A stretch of DNA of 64,000 nt from Artocarpus heterophyllus (GCA_025403435.1 CM046335.1:11406377-11470376), one strand, 5' to 3'; shown: positions 1 to 11,918, numbered from the stretch's first letter. Translations and numbers: made by a program. Notes: generated from the letters alone by a model not told the origin.

Positions 1-624
1 TCCGTTTGGACATATATGTTAGTCGCCTAAATTTGATTATGAATAAATAAGAATAATATTTGTAATTTAGCATTTGTATGATTTTTCAGTTTTATTAAAT
101 AGATGCATGTATTCTTATTTATGTAATGTGAATTTACTAGTACGACATGTTATTTATGGCCTTTCATAATTTGAGAACATGATTAAGAGAAAAGAAAATA
201 AAAATTAAAAAGATTTAGAAATAATTTTGTATATCATTGCCGAGACGAAGAAGAAGATGATGATTTAAATTGGGTAGTATTAATTTAAAGGATACCAAAC
301 TTGTGACGACGTGCGATAATTAAGCCGAAAACAAAGAATTTTTTTTTTTAAAACCGTGGCAAGTACGTAGAGAAGATCATGACGGGTCATTTCTAAAGGA
401 AACTACAAACTACAAGTCGTTATAGCATTAAACGACAATTACAGATTAAACGACAAATTTTTATGCCGACGTGTCCTTTTTCATGTTTATTTGGAAGTAC
501 TTTAGATAAAGCACGCCAAAGCTTGATGTCTTTATGATATGAACCATAGAAAAACTTTGTCATCGAAAAAGTAAAATAAAGCAAAATCCGATTGATTAAT
601 GAGATAGGGTAGACGACAACGAAT

Positions 625-657
<33 letters not shown>

Positions 658-1666
658 GTATAAGACAATGTACTTATAAAAGAATGACAAATATATATGC
701 TATGAATAACGTTTTTTCTATTTGATCTTCTCACATAGATGAAAGGAAACATGTAAGATATAAATGATGAGTGGTTCATTTTGAAGGAAGCCATTTTTTA
801 TTTATATAGGCATTCTAAATTTATTTAGCAAAATCCAGAACTTTCAAATTTGTCGTGGAAGATCGTAGTTCTTTTTCTTTTTTGTTATAATTGTGTTTTC
901 TTTGTTATTTTTCCAATATTAGAACCAAAACGGGAAGGATAAATCAAAAAATAATAATTTTTAGCCATTTGTATAACTCTCATTAATTACACTGTAAATC
1001 TAAGGTGCTCATATTTAATTAGAACAACAAATTTGAACCCGTATTTAAAATTTTTGTGCATTTATTAATTTTGGTATATGTTTGTGTTACCGTTAGCTTA
1101 ATGGGGTTTGACTTTTCTTTTTAATACTGAGGTCAAAAAAACATGATGCTGTGATCCTTTTTTTTAAATTTATTTTGTTGTTGACTTAAACGACAGATTG
1201 ACACCAAAATCTTTATCATTAAACGTTTCATGGTCATAAAAAGCAGTCGACAGTCGTCCTTTTAATCAGTTTTTTTAATTTTATTTTATACATTGCATTT
1301 TAAAGGGATCAAAAAACCATACCTTACATTTGGATAGTTGCATCTTCATATGTTAAATTTTAAGATGCTAAATCTTACCTTCCATCAGTTAATCATCTAT
1401 TTTTATCATAAAAGGCATAAATGTCCTTTAAACAAAAGAGAAAAAAAGAAAAAATAGAATAAAATTCCATATTACAATAATAAACATATAAGTTAAAAAA
1501 ATTCCCAAACAAAAAAGGCAGGATGGATTGTCTTCTACCAAAATTTAAATGGACACATGGGGACAAATGCTTTCTTTTACAGATGAGAAAGTAGAAAAAC
1601 ATGAGATAGCATCAATATACATACAAGCCAAGGAATGACCTGTCATATCTAGCTTGTTCTAATGTT
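1..1666. other. Unit 1 non-coding spacer
   Basis: AT-rich sequence with no gene I can support. It holds a 31-bp poly(T) tract at 626-656 and several shorter ones. The same block is seen at 14603-16004, 29572-30980, 40471-41333 (truncated) and 60181-61867. Units 1 and 2 keep a segment around 1140-1180 that units 3, 4 and 5 have lost, which groups the latter three. The small open frames here contain homopolymers and do not look coding. Confidence 0.6.
626..656. repeat. Poly(T) tract
   Basis: A run of 31 T. The matching tract is shorter in the other units, so it is a length-variable homopolymer. Confidence 0.9.
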
Positions 1667-1674
1667 TTTCATCT

Positions 1675-2618
1675 AGCCAGGGCTGTTTAAAAATACCAAA
1701 AAACTGAAACCAATCGAAACTAACTGCCAAACCGACTGAGAAAAGCCAAAAAAACCAATTTATTTAGACACAAAAACCAGCCAAATTAGTTTGGAAACTG
1801 ACTGCCCATCAATTTTTGGCGGTCGATTTTCAGAAGCAATTTTTTTAGTCGGTCGGTCAACTAACCGACCCTTCAAACATCAATAAATTTTCCTTCTTTT
1901 ACCATGAAGTTAAGGTCCATCATTTGCAGGTTTTCTGCCATCCTTTAATTGAAAATGATGGCTCTGAGTGGATGCTGCAGATTCAGTCAGAAAGAGCACT
2001 TTAAAGATGACTCTTATTACTTTTGTTAATGTTTCAGTTTTAAATTTTTTTTCCAATCAGACTATTCTTATGCCAACTTGTTTTACGTCTGCTTGTGTAT
2101 GTTACTGTTTCTATTTTTATTTTTATTTTTATTTTTATTTTTTCCCTTTTCTTGGTTTGAGAGGCATCTGATTTTATCTTAAATTATGGTAACATTATAT
2201 TCATCACTAGTTATTTGAGACTAAAACTTGTAGAAGTTTGACAATTTCTTTATGATGCAGAGGGCAAGGAATAAAATTTGTCCATGTTAATATAACGCGT
2301 GCTTGTAATGTAATTTACTTGCTGTGATCAATTTACCTTTTTTTTTTTTAACTTGTTATTGTGATATAATTCTAATTCCAATTTATATTAATAACGACCA
2401 TGTTATATTGCTCTTTTAACACTAAATTACTTTAAGTATTCTGGCCGATTACACTAGTCGAAAACCGACCTTAATCAACCCTCATAAAACTGATTGTTGT
2501 CGGTCGAACATCGACCAATTGTTTAACTATTTAGTCGGTTTTTGGTTCCACTTTCTCAAAAACGACCGCCATTAGTCGGAAACCAACCGACCAAAGATCG
2601 ATCAATGAACACCTTTAC
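1675..2618. mobile_element. hAT-like non-autonomous element, unit 1
   Basis: The segment is bounded by the same 8-mer tttcatct (1667-1674 and 2619-2626), the TSD length of hAT transposons. The left end begins agccagggctgttt. The right end, read on the minus strand, begins gtaaaggtgttcatt, which resembles the CAGGG(G)TGTTCA ends of plant hAT elements. Both subterminal regions are dense in CCGAC/GTCGG motifs, for example the inverted repeat at 1848-1870, as expected of transposase-binding regions. No transposase is present. The middle (about 1895-2005) has a short open stretch I do not recognise, and a variable (ATTTT)n run lies at about 2112-2145. The ends match each other only loosely, so the class is an inference. 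Confidence 0.5.
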
Positions 2619-2626
2619 TTTCATCT

Positions 2627-3909
2627 GCAATAGATTGATGGTAGATCCTTTCCATTCTACTCGCAAATATGTACTTTTTTTTATTCTACTACAAATTAGA
2701 TCTATGAAAGTAGATCGATTAATGGCCGCCTATGGCTGCCAGATCTATGAAAGATGGCTGAGGACTCGGCAAATCTCATGATGACGGCAAAAGGCTCTGA
2801 AAATCTCGTGACGATTGTTGGCTGTGAGACCCAAATTGTGTCAACTCCACCATGCCATCATCTAGATCAAGTCACTCTGGATTAGGAAAGAAAGCCATGC
2901 TCATATCCAATACTACGGAGTTTTTTTTAATAACCTTTATCAAATCTAAAGAGCTGGTAATATTTTTATTTTGTTTTTATGTTTTTTTTGTTTTTTTTTT
3001 TTTACTTTTTTGAATTTTTTCTATCTTTGGGTATCTATGTTTTTTTATTAGTCAATATGATATAACATAAATTTTAAATATAAATGTATAAATATGCATT
3101 TGTCCAAACGTAAAGTATGATTTTTTATACCTTTAAAACGAGGGTATAATAATTAAAAAACATATAATAATAAAAAACTTTTAATTATTAGACAAAACTC
3201 CTTGCAATATGGCTTATTTAAGGAGTACTTCAATAGGACGTTACTCTAAGCACCATAATTAATATGATACGGGTATAATTTGTTGTACTTTGGGATCCGC
3301 CATCTCAACACTAGAGATGTTAAATGGGCCGGCCTGGTCTAGTCTATTTAACTTAGGCCCAAACGTGACTCCTGTCATGTCTGGGCTTGCACATTTATTT
3401 ATCATATCGTGCTAGGCCCGACTCTATTAATTTTTGTAGCATCAAGCCCAACCAATAAATGGGCCATGCCTATAAAGTGCTTGGCCGTGCTTATACCCGC
3501 ATCGATGTTCGTGCTTTTTTTGTTGTACTTTTAGCTCTTAATGTGTCTTTCTTCTGCTTAATAAATTTGCCAAAAAAAAATGAAAACACTAAATCATAAC
3601 AAAAGAAAGTGCATGATTAATAAAATAATCTTTTTTTGAGGACAACAACATTATAGAATTTTGCATGGTATGGTTTCTATTACGTAGTCTTTCATATAAA
3701 TCAAAGAAGAGAAGCATATATTAGCAATTGACAATTTACAAACAATAAAGAATCTCTTTGATCTTTTATCTTTTTTAATCAAACCTATTAGAAATTTAGT
3801 ACTTCTTTATAAAAAAAAATATTTATAAAAATATTAAATATAGTAATAAAATTAGTTTTAAATTGTATATTTTAATCGTACTTATACTAAACCCGAGTCG
3901 TGCTTTTAG
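2627..3909. other. Unit 1 spacer with GGCC-rich block
   Basis: No gene seen. From about 3311 the sequence ctagagatgttaaatgggcc starts a block of roughly 210 bp rich in GGCC/GGGC words, a composition common inside plant hAT relatives. I found no matching far terminus. The last ~120 bp before 3910 are AT-rich and end in a typical 3' splice acceptor (tgcttttag), so they behave as intron sequence of the PMS1 remnant. Copies lie at 31920-33150, 42260-43510 and from 62793 on. Confidence 0.5.
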
Positions 3910-4545
3910 CATGTGACGCCAATGTAACTCGGAAGGAAAGTGTTTTTTTCTTCAGGTGAGAGTTCCATATTGCAGGTCCTGAGGGAGGGTTTGCAGCAGA
4001 TTTATTCCTCTAGTAATGCTCGTTACTGTGTCAATGAAGTTGAGGAACATACTGACCTTTATAAATCTGAGTTATGTTCTCATCAGAAGTCTTATGCGGC
4101 ATTTAAACCATTATCCAAGAATGAGACTGTTCATGAAGAAGGCAACGATGAGGAATACATTATAGCAGGTGATAGTACTGACAAAACTGTTGGAGATGGA
4201 GCTGAGGACATTCCTGGTATAGAAGGATTTACATGTAGTAATAAAATGAGAGACTTTGCTCTAAGAGTTCACAGAATTAAGAGGAGTGATTATTGCGGGC
4301 AATCGACAACTCGTGTTGATAGTATCGCTGCCGTTCAAAAAGCTCTTCCTCTTTCAAAAGCTGTTGAGTATGGAACTGCCGTAAATAGAGGGATTCATAT
4401 AGTTGTTCAAGCTCTTTTCAAACATTGCTTAATAGATAAAGGAAACGTGAAAACATTAGTAGGCCGCTTTCTGAATTGCCTGTCCTTAGAAACCAGACTC
4501 ATCATTCACCTACCTGAGATGCATTATGGGAGGATGTAGATAAGC
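3910..4545 (+). pseudogene. PMS1: PMS1 pseudogene, linker exon, unit 1
   Basis: This matches the end of the MutL N-terminal domain and the linker of plant PMS1, a mismatch-repair ATPase that pairs with MLH1 in the nucleus. The exon follows an acceptor (tgcttttag) and encodes a CDANVT stretch, then VFFSSGE and LREGLQQIYSSSNARY, close to the plant DVNVTPDKR..VFFS..LREGL..IYSSSNA pattern. The expected Pro-Asp-Lys of the VTPDKR motif is missing. An extra G near 3932 shifts the frame between CDANVT and VFFSSGE. From VFFSSGE a frame stays open to 4539. Near 4440 a deletion throws out of frame the stretch that reads KRKRENIS..LPVLRNQ in the other frame. No N-terminal ATPase exons exist in the unit, so this is a 3' fragment. 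Confidence 0.8.
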
Positions 4546-5259
4546 TTCTATGCTGTCATATACACGGTCCATCGTGAATTGGAAGTGTTTAACATACTAT
4601 ATAGAAAGGGTTTGATGACTTGGACCAGAATTGTTAATAACCTTGTTAAAAGTCCGGTGTTTAGAATGGTATTGACATCAGTTCACCTCATTTAAACAGA
4701 AATTTAATTGGGTTAAGTTTGCCCGACATAGCAGACAAAATGTGACAGGGTCACGGGAAAGATAAAACAAGGAACAGGCTAATTAGGAAACGTCTTTCTC
4801 ACAGTCCACAGAATGGAAAATATGTCTTCTAATTTAGCATCTTATGCGGGGGAGTTAAGATACCTGGTTCTAGCTGGCGGCACATAATCATCTGCATGCA
4901 CACGCACGCACGCGCACATACTGTAACGCCCCCTTACGGACGTCACAAATATCGTTACATTCATACTTGTTTAAACTTTAAACATAAACATAATTACAAA
5001 ACTTATACGATACTTTAAATTGTAAATATAATTAAACATACATAATCAGGATCCATTCATGCATTTTTTTTTATTTTTTTATTTTTTTATAACATTGCTT
5101 AACTTATTCCATACCATAATTTATTCAATTACACTTTAAATTAATCATAAACTTTCCTTAATAAAATAGATATACCAATTGTAAAAATCATAACTTATAA
5201 AAGCATCACATCATATCTCATTAATCATCACATCATTTAAAAATTACTTGCTCCCATAG

Positions 5260-5433
5260 TTTGGCAGGCCGAACTTGGGACTTCGGCAGGCCGGACATGA
5301 GCGGCAGGTCGGAGTTCCTCAATCGGCAGGTCGGCAGAGGCTTTGCAAATCTGGTTTAAAAACCTATCATCGTTCGGCCGGCCGAAAATGTGATCGGCAG
5401 GCCGAACCTTCAAACATCGGCAGGCCGACCGAG
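5260..5433. repeat. Near-palindromic motif cluster A in solo LTR
   Basis: Seven variants of TTCGGCAGGCCGAA (core GGCAGGCCG, GGCAGGTCG or GGCCGGCCG) occur within about 170 bp, separated by unrelated spacers. The GC-rich block stands out in an AT-rich LTR. The same motif appears in cluster B of this LTR, in the opposite reading, and in Copia-1. Confidence 0.85.
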
Positions 5434-5789
5434 ACAAAAGTTTTTCAAAAAACTTAATTCTAAGTCAAATCCAACTTTTCATAATAATGCTGAAGATCAA
5501 ATTCTTTAAAAATGATAAAATAAAATATAAAAACATAGTTCTTGTTTTCTTAAAACTTAACATAAAAATATGTTCAAAATATAAAACTTGATTTAAAACA
5601 TAAAAAAAAAAACTTTCTTCTTGGTGTTTTTCCAGTTACAATTCATCGTACTTCATGCTCACACGCCTTCCCATGTCCTCCACCTAGTCCATGATTTTCT
5701 TACCCTTATCTGCAACATGACATAAAACTTGATTAAGCTAATGCTTAGTAAGTACATATAATTCTCACATTTTAAAAACATTTCATATA

Positions 5790-5820
5790 CATCATCATCA
5801 TCATCATCATCATCATCATA
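5790..5820. repeat. (ATC)n microsatellite
   Basis: About ten tandem ATC triplets inside the solo LTR. Confidence 0.9.
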
Positions 5821-7664
5821 TCATAAAAGTGCCTTAAGCACAATTTCATAGAAACATATCTTTCATTGCATTGACCATATTAAAACTTATTCCATTTTAT
5901 CTTAAGGGCCCAAGTGTTGCACCATAATCATCATTGTAGGTGCGCCGTCATGAGAGGAGAAGGGTAGCTAATCCTAACCAAACATGACATCATAACATAT
6001 CATATCATAACATTGGTGTGCAACACTTATTAGGTGATACATATATATACATAATTTTCATGCTTTGAAACATGTCATCATCATACATGCATAACTTTAA
6101 ATCATGAAAATCTTTCATAAGAAATCCTTTAAGGAAAATAACTATAAAATCATCATGGATATCATTGTGAACATATCATCAAACCTTATAAAACGTGTCA
6201 TGTTGTAGGTGAGAATGTACTTACCGTAAAAGCTAGCTTACTTAACCTTAATATGCTTTGGTGACGACGCCGTGGTCTCGATATGCTCATTCCTTTGTGT
6301 TCACGCCACTTATCCATTTAAAAATACGATAAAATTAATACTTATCATAAAACATCCATTCATATACCATCCATTCATATAACATTCATTCATATCACAT
6401 CACATATACATTCGTCCCATATTACAAACATAATTCATAACCATAATTGTCAAAACATAAAATTATCATCACATAAACATGTTATCATGATTTTTCTTAA
6501 ATTATAAAAATTACCTTAAGCATGTAAAAACAAACCATACATTTTAAACATGACATTAGCCAACATTTTTAAGGTAGTGAGTACCCTTTTAAATACATTT
6601 TTCTAACAATTTAAAATACATATATTTTAATTTCAAAATTCATACAAACATCTTATTATCATGCATTTCAATATCATAACATTAATTCAAACGTATAAAA
6701 CATTCATATAATGAAAATAAAAAAAATAACATTGTTAAAATAGTTTTCTTGACTTAATCTCATAGAAATTTCATAATATAAAATACACTCATCAAAACAT
6801 TACCAAATTTTTCAATCTACATCATAATATATACATGAACATTCTTACCAAATTTCGTAAAAATCATCATTCATTTACCCTTGGAATAAAAATTACATTT
6901 TCTTGCATCAAAGTTAAATAGTAATATTTTATTGTGAGGGGTAGAGGATTGAAAATTCATAATTTATCATAGAAACATCGAAATGACTTAAAACTTGGAG
7001 GAACATCACATAATACATACATGCATAACATATTAAAAATTCAAAACAAAATACAATACCTAGAGAAAGATATTGCAGACGAATTGAGGAGGAGAAATGC
7101 TTTCAAAAACACCAAAAGAAATGAATTCTTACCTTAAAAATTTTCTTCTCAAAACCCTTGAATTCAACCAATGAAATATAACTTTTTCTTTCTATATTTT
7201 TAGAAAAATTTTGAGAGAAAAAAGGATGGAATTCGTGGAGAAGAGAAGAAGAAGAGATGAAGGAGAAAACGTCTCAGAAATGAATGAGAGGAGACGTGAG
7301 AGGATGAGAGAAAAATGGGGAAAAAGAACGTTAAAAAATTTTAACGTTAAGTTAATGACCTAACGTACAAAGAAGGAGAGTCAAAACTCTTCATTAAGTC
7401 AGGAATTTTCTGACTCAAATGGTGCTAATTGGCGTGAAGGAAGGAGAGCAAAGAAGGAAAGTCAAAACTATTAGTCTTACTTACCATAGTTTTGCCCTCT
7501 AAAAATAGGAAACCATTCAAATAATACCAATTAGTGCGAAGTCAAACCTTTTTATTTCCTTAACTGATAAAATTATTCCATTATTTTGCCAATTAATCAC
7601 CCAATTAACGTAATTATCTCAGTCAAAAATTTGGAGAGATTTCTGCTAACTGCTCGTTAGCTGT

Positions 7665-7752
7665 ATTCGGCCTGCCAGTTCCACCAAGTTTGGCCTGCCG
7701 ATGGATCCCATCGGCCTGTCGATCTTTGCAGTCTTTTTCGGCCTGCCGAACT
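7665..7752. repeat. Near-palindromic motif cluster B in solo LTR
   Basis: Four variants of TTCGGCCTGCCGAA, the reverse complement of the cluster A motif, lie within 90 bp near the other end of the LTR. Clusters A and B could therefore pair as a foldback. Confidence 0.85.
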
Positions 7753-8035
7753 ATCCTTAAATACCATGCTTATAACATTCAAATCATCATTGTATCATAA
7801 TTAAACATATATTATAATTCACATGAACACTTGAGCACAACGATTCCATGCGGTCGTCACCTGTCATAAAACTTGACATAAAAAGTTAGTAACATTAAAA
7901 TCATATCATATAACATAAATTATTATTAAAATTTCCTTAACGTCGTTACTAACTTAACGTGATCTGTTACATAAAATAAGTGGGTGTTACACATACATGT
8001 TAAAGGGATCACCAAGACTTGTTTTTCATTTTTAG

Positions 8036-9920
8036 GTCATTGGGCAATTTAACCTTGGATTCATTATTGGGAGGCTAGACAAAGATCTATGTATTGTGGA
8101 TTAGGTAATTGACATCCATGCTTATGAGTTCCTTTAAAATCAATGTTCTGCCATTTTTGCCTTTTTAGCAATGCCCATATCTAGATGGTTTTCTTTTCAA
8201 ATTTTGATATTGTAGTAATGAAATTTTATCACATTTCAGCATGCTGCCAATGAAAAATACAATTTTGAGCGTTTATAACAATCAACCATCTTAAACCTGC
8301 AGCCTTTGCTTTGATAAGCATGAATTCTTAGCTAGCTACATTAAAAATCCTTGAATTGCTCATTACATAGGTTACTGATTGGGGGTCCTGAATTTTCTAA
8401 AAAGAATAAACTTGAAAAAAAATGAGAATAACTTTTGTGTGCACTAAAATCGTGTTCTTGACAAAATAGTTTTTTGAAAGTTTATTTTATTTTTTGTCTT
8501 CTGATGATGGAAAGATCTCTCAGATGTTCTGAACTTTGCAATTTTAACTGTAGGCCATTAAGGTTTAGAGTTATCTCCTCGAGAAGAAGTAGTAGTCTCC
8601 ATGCACTTGGATATATTGAGGTGCCAACTCTCTCACACTCTAATCTGTATGTGATTATGGTTATCTTTCTAATCTCTAAAGACCTTTGGAGATGTTACTA
8701 TTTTGTTGACTTCTCGTAACTTAGATGTCGAGTCTAATTACCCAAATCATATTGTGTTTCTATTTGAACTTCGTCATCTTGACATGCTTTTGAGGTGTTA
8801 TTATTTGTTTTTGATGGCTATAAAGGATTATGCATAACTTCTCTCCTGGTTGACTTAACATTGTTATAATTATATATATTTAGTGAATCTGGAGTTTGCA
8901 TACAGTATCGAATGCATAGATTGGCAGAAGGATTTTTTCTTCATTGCTTGTTCTTGTTTGTTCTTCTTCTCTTTAATTTTTTATTATTCACTTATTGATA
9001 TTGTTACAAAAAATAGTGCGATAGAAACAAAGAACAAGAACACACACAAATCAAACAATCCCAATTATAGTCCTTGCAGATAAGATCATCCATATAATAA
9101 ACAAAAAGAAACTCTAGATATTTAATATCTTTAAATCTCATTTCCAGTGATGGTTTGTTAGATATCTTACAACTAGAATCCTCTTTTTCTGAGCCAATTC
9201 CTTCACCATCGCAAGTCGCAGTTAGATTCAGAGATAGTATACTCTTTAGTTACTGAGAGAACCTAAGTACTCTCTTTTAGATCCAGGAAACAACTCTCGA
9301 TATCTTTTTGCCTTTTGGCAGTGAAACAATCAATCTATTGATATTGGAAGACCCAAAAATTCTTTAACAACTCATACCATAATCTTGTCAGGAACATTAT
9401 TACTTTGCCTGACATTAAAGATTTTGCATTATGGTTCTATTCAACGGAAGTGAAGGACTTGATTTCTACTCTAGCTGATTATCATGGGGAATGCTCAATG
9501 ATCGGTAGTTATAGAACGGACACTGCTGATTCTGTTTGCCGGCCCAGATTCTGCGCTATACTGGCGTCACGTGCATTCAGATCATCTGTCGTGATTGGGG
9601 ATGCTCTTGGAACAACTGAGATGCAGAAGGTTGTACCACAATTACATGATTGAATTTTCCATGAATATTCAGTTCTTCCTTCTCTTTGAGAAAAGAGAGA
9701 AAAAACTTCTCACCCTTCTGTTTGTCTACATGATATATAAATGCTCAGGATTCCAAATTCTTTGGCATATTCTGACTCTATTAGTTGTGTGCAGATACTC
9801 GAGCATTTGGCAGGGCTGAAATGTCCTTGGAATTGTCCACATGGAAGGCCAACAATAAGCCATTTGGTAGACTTGACAACCATGTACAAGAGATCAGGAG
9901 AGAAAGGTACTAATTCTTGA
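8036..9920 (+). pseudogene. PMS1: PMS1 pseudogene, MutL C-terminal exons, unit 1
   Basis: Five exons with splice signals cover the MutL C-terminal (dimerisation) domain. Exon 8036-8104 reads VIGQFNLGFIIGRLDKDL, and its last codon, CAG in the other copies, is TAG here. Exon 8240-8313 reads HAANEKYNFERL then TAA; the TAA is shared by all copies, and the donor here is AT instead of GT. Exon 8554-8620 has one extra T, after which LELSP.EEVVVSMHLDIL lies in another frame. Exon ~9345-9629 encodes EVKDLISTLADYHGECSM and ASRAFRSSVVIGDALG. Final exon 9795-9920 encodes CPWNCPHGRPT and a TGA, matching the conserved PMS1 end. Assignment is firm from these motifs; exon ~9345 has an uncertain left border. 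Several disabling changes make a working protein very unlikely. Confidence 0.88.
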
Positions 9921-11632
9921 TCGATCCTATCATGAACTTATATTATCTGGATTTAACTTATTTGGTTTAAGTAACCTTGTACAATGTTCAGCCAAACAAA
10001 CAAAAAACAAAAAGCAAAAAGAAAAAAAAAAGAAAAAAGAAACCTTTGTACGTAAAATGGCTTTACCTTGATCACAACCACCATAGGCTCTCTTGATTCA
10101 ATGTAATTTCGCGGGTGCCGGAACTATTAAAAGTTCCCTCTTTTTTTTTTTGTCTTTTTGGTTTGAAAGGGGAAAATTCATTTAAATTAAACTAGAGTCA
10201 CAAATGCAAAATAGATGATAAAAGACCCCGTATTACATGAGATGAAACCCTCTAATAAAATTAAATCCATTACTAAATTCTGGCGATACTTAATAAGAGA
10301 AATTATGCTAGAAACTCGATAATGGGAAAGTACCTTGATACACTAAAATCGAGCACAAGTAAAGCTTTTTGACAAAGCCTCTACGATTGATGTATATTTC
10401 TAATTGATTGAAGCGTAAAACCTAGTAGCATTAAGTCCCCCACCTACAATGCCTAGAGGCAACTCTGACAAACATAAACACCCACCCAAACCCATATCTG
10501 GTGGATATAGAACACGTCTTGAAGGAGGAGGGATAACTTATGTTATTACAAACCAACAAGAAAAAAATAAAATTATCAATATAATTAATTACTACAATAT
10601 AATCTATTTTAAATATTTTAATTAGATTATAATTAAATATTATTATTTCTTATGTGATATTATATTTTAGATTTTATATATTATGACAACAAAAATATAA
10701 TTATTGATATAAAACATTATCATAATATTATTATATTCTATTTGATAACTATATAATATATTATATAACAACATATATTATATTAATATATAAAATATTA
10801 GAATTATAACATAAGGATAATTTTGTCAACATGAAAGTCTTCATATTTCATTCTACAGTGTTCTTAAAATTACAACCAAACAAGTGAATCCACTATCTTC
10901 TCCCTTCTATTTCAATACCATTCCTATTCCCATTACCATTATCATTCAATTGCAACCAAACGCAGTCTAAGCGGTAAAAATTAACAAATCTGATAGCATA
11001 TTTGTAAGTTATGAAGCATGCGCCGTTTTGAAATTAAACCTGCTACTTATATGCCGTTTTTCCACTTAAAGTACAACAAAATCACAAACGGGACAAATAT
11101 CTTATTGGTCATGATGTTCATCCTTTTTTGTGAGAAGAACCATTTTGCTTTTGCTTTTGAATTTCTACTAGAAAACTATGACAAACCATGGAGCTTAACC
11201 CTAAATGTAAATCCTATATATGTTCACTTATCAATACCTCCTTTCCTAAAGGCTCTTGTAAAAAACCAAAAAAAAAAATTCCTAAATAATTTCAAGTGAA
11301 AATATTAGAAAATTGTTATCAAGTGAGAGACACTTTCATTTTAATCTCACAAATTGGAAGTAAAATGAAGAAGATTTATAAGAAAAAGAAAAATACTATC
11401 CTCTCGGACATAAGCCGAGGGAACAACATGCTGAAAATTACTCTCACACGAATTCTAAACACCAATCTCAATTTGGCTCCAGATTTATCAGAGAAGCTGC
11501 ATCATTATTTTCACTTTTTTAAACAACAAAAATTTAAAATTTAAAAAGCTAAAGACCATAAGACCAACTAATGTAGCCTAATATTACAAACAACTCCTCT
11601 ATGTTTTCTTAACCCATACTAATTTGCGGTCT
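9921..11632. other. Spacer after PMS1, unit 1
   Basis: No gene I can support. It holds A-rich and T-rich runs (about 10000-10040 and 10140-10160), an unrecognised segment of about 350 bp (10170-10530), and a very AT-rich MITE-like segment. A 93-codon open frame at 11018-11299 recurs in unit 3 and shortened in unit 4. Recent duplication alone would preserve it, and its composition is not gene-like. Confidence 0.5.
10532..10972. mobile_element. MITE-like AT-rich segment, unit 1
   Basis: A roughly 440-bp segment with a very AT-rich centre (10560-10810). The right part, read on the minus strand, begins tgcgtttggttgcaattg, a style common at the ends of plant MITEs. The left part contains ttacaaaccaacaag, whose reverse complement also carries a ttggtttgtaa word. 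I could not fix exact ends or a TSD. Copies lie at about 36705-37150 and 56200-56655. Confidence 0.3.
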
Positions 11633-11827
11633 TCACCGCAGATTTTCGGATTTCCCCTTGTCCAGTCCAAAGATGTCTTGAGTAGAATTCTCGTGATTTT
11701 GTGAAACTTGCTTTCCTTTGTTTTTGCTTGTTCTTAGCAGCTTTGTTGCCAGGCATTCTTGAGCTTTAGGCTGATTATGAGAAGATGAAGATGAATTATC
11801 ATCTTTGTAATAATTAACAGAATACAT
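11633..11827 (-). CDS. Small Ser/Lys/Gln-rich protein, minus-strand member, unit 1
   Basis: A 64-residue hydrophilic protein that I do not recognise. The start is the ATG at 11825-11827: it matches the conserved start of the unit 3 and 4 copies and lies ~85 bp after a TATAAAT box. An in-frame upstream ATG (11866) gives a longer version with a non-conserved head. Visible features are an acidic patch (KDD), a serine run, AQECL with the only cysteine, LLRTS, and a C-terminal QDIFG.DKGKS. No signal peptide or membrane segment is seen. The protein resembles the plus-strand gene at 14104 in the same order: serine run, AQxCL, L.RTS, then an SxxxI..xDK segment near the end. The two genes form a divergent pair. 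Function unknown; expression is not shown. Confidence 0.6.
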   Translation of the reverse strand: MYSVNYYKDDNSSSSSHNQPKAQECLATKLLRTSKNKGKQVSQNHENSTQDIFGLDKGKSENLR

Positions 11828-11911
11828 TTTGATTTTCAAGTACAAAACACAAATAGATGTAATCAATAATCTCTCAATTGTTTGCGCAGCTTTAAGCTAT
11901 ACAAGAGTTGC

Positions 11912-11918
11912 ATTTATA
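11912..11918 (-). promoter_or_regulatory. TATA box of minus-strand small gene, unit 1
   Basis: TATAAAT on the minus strand, about 85 bp before the chosen ATG. The same box and spacing occur in units 3 and 4. Confidence 0.6.

Larger units (their letters stand above)
4922..7991 (-). mobile_element. Ty3/gypsy-type solo LTR (~3.07 kb)
   Basis: Units 3 and 4 lack this segment at the same point of the PMS1 intron, which gives an empty site. It is flanked by the 5-bp direct repeat catac (4917-4921 and 7992-7996). It begins TGTAACGCCC and ends GGGTGTTACA, the TG..CA ends with short inverted repeats typical of plant gypsy (Tekay/Del-like) LTRs. Read on the minus strand it starts TGTAACACCC and ends AAGGGGGCGTTACA, so I infer minus orientation. 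I see no gag-pol, primer site or second LTR, which fits a solo LTR left by LTR-LTR recombination. An unusual non-autonomous element is the alternative. It carries two clusters of a near-palindromic motif, annotated separately. Confidence 0.75.

Noticed and set aside
420..794. 124-codon open frame on the minus strand
   Set aside because: It runs through the poly(T) tract (a lysine run) and is broken in the other units.
5237..5457. Open frames on both strands with repeated arginine, proline and glycine
   Set aside because: They are translations of the GC-rich near-palindromic motif cluster in the solo LTR.
4922..7991. Full gypsy element with internal coding region
   Set aside because: No gag-pol motif, primer site or second LTR is visible; a solo LTR explains the ends and the TSD.
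8474..8719. 81-codon open frame, also at 34648
   Set aside because: It reads through the shared +1 T and mixes intron with the PMS1 exon in the wrong frame.
11018..11299. 93-codon open frame also present at 37197 and shortened at 56703
   Set aside because: Copies come from recent tandem duplication, the composition is not gene-like, and one copy is truncated.
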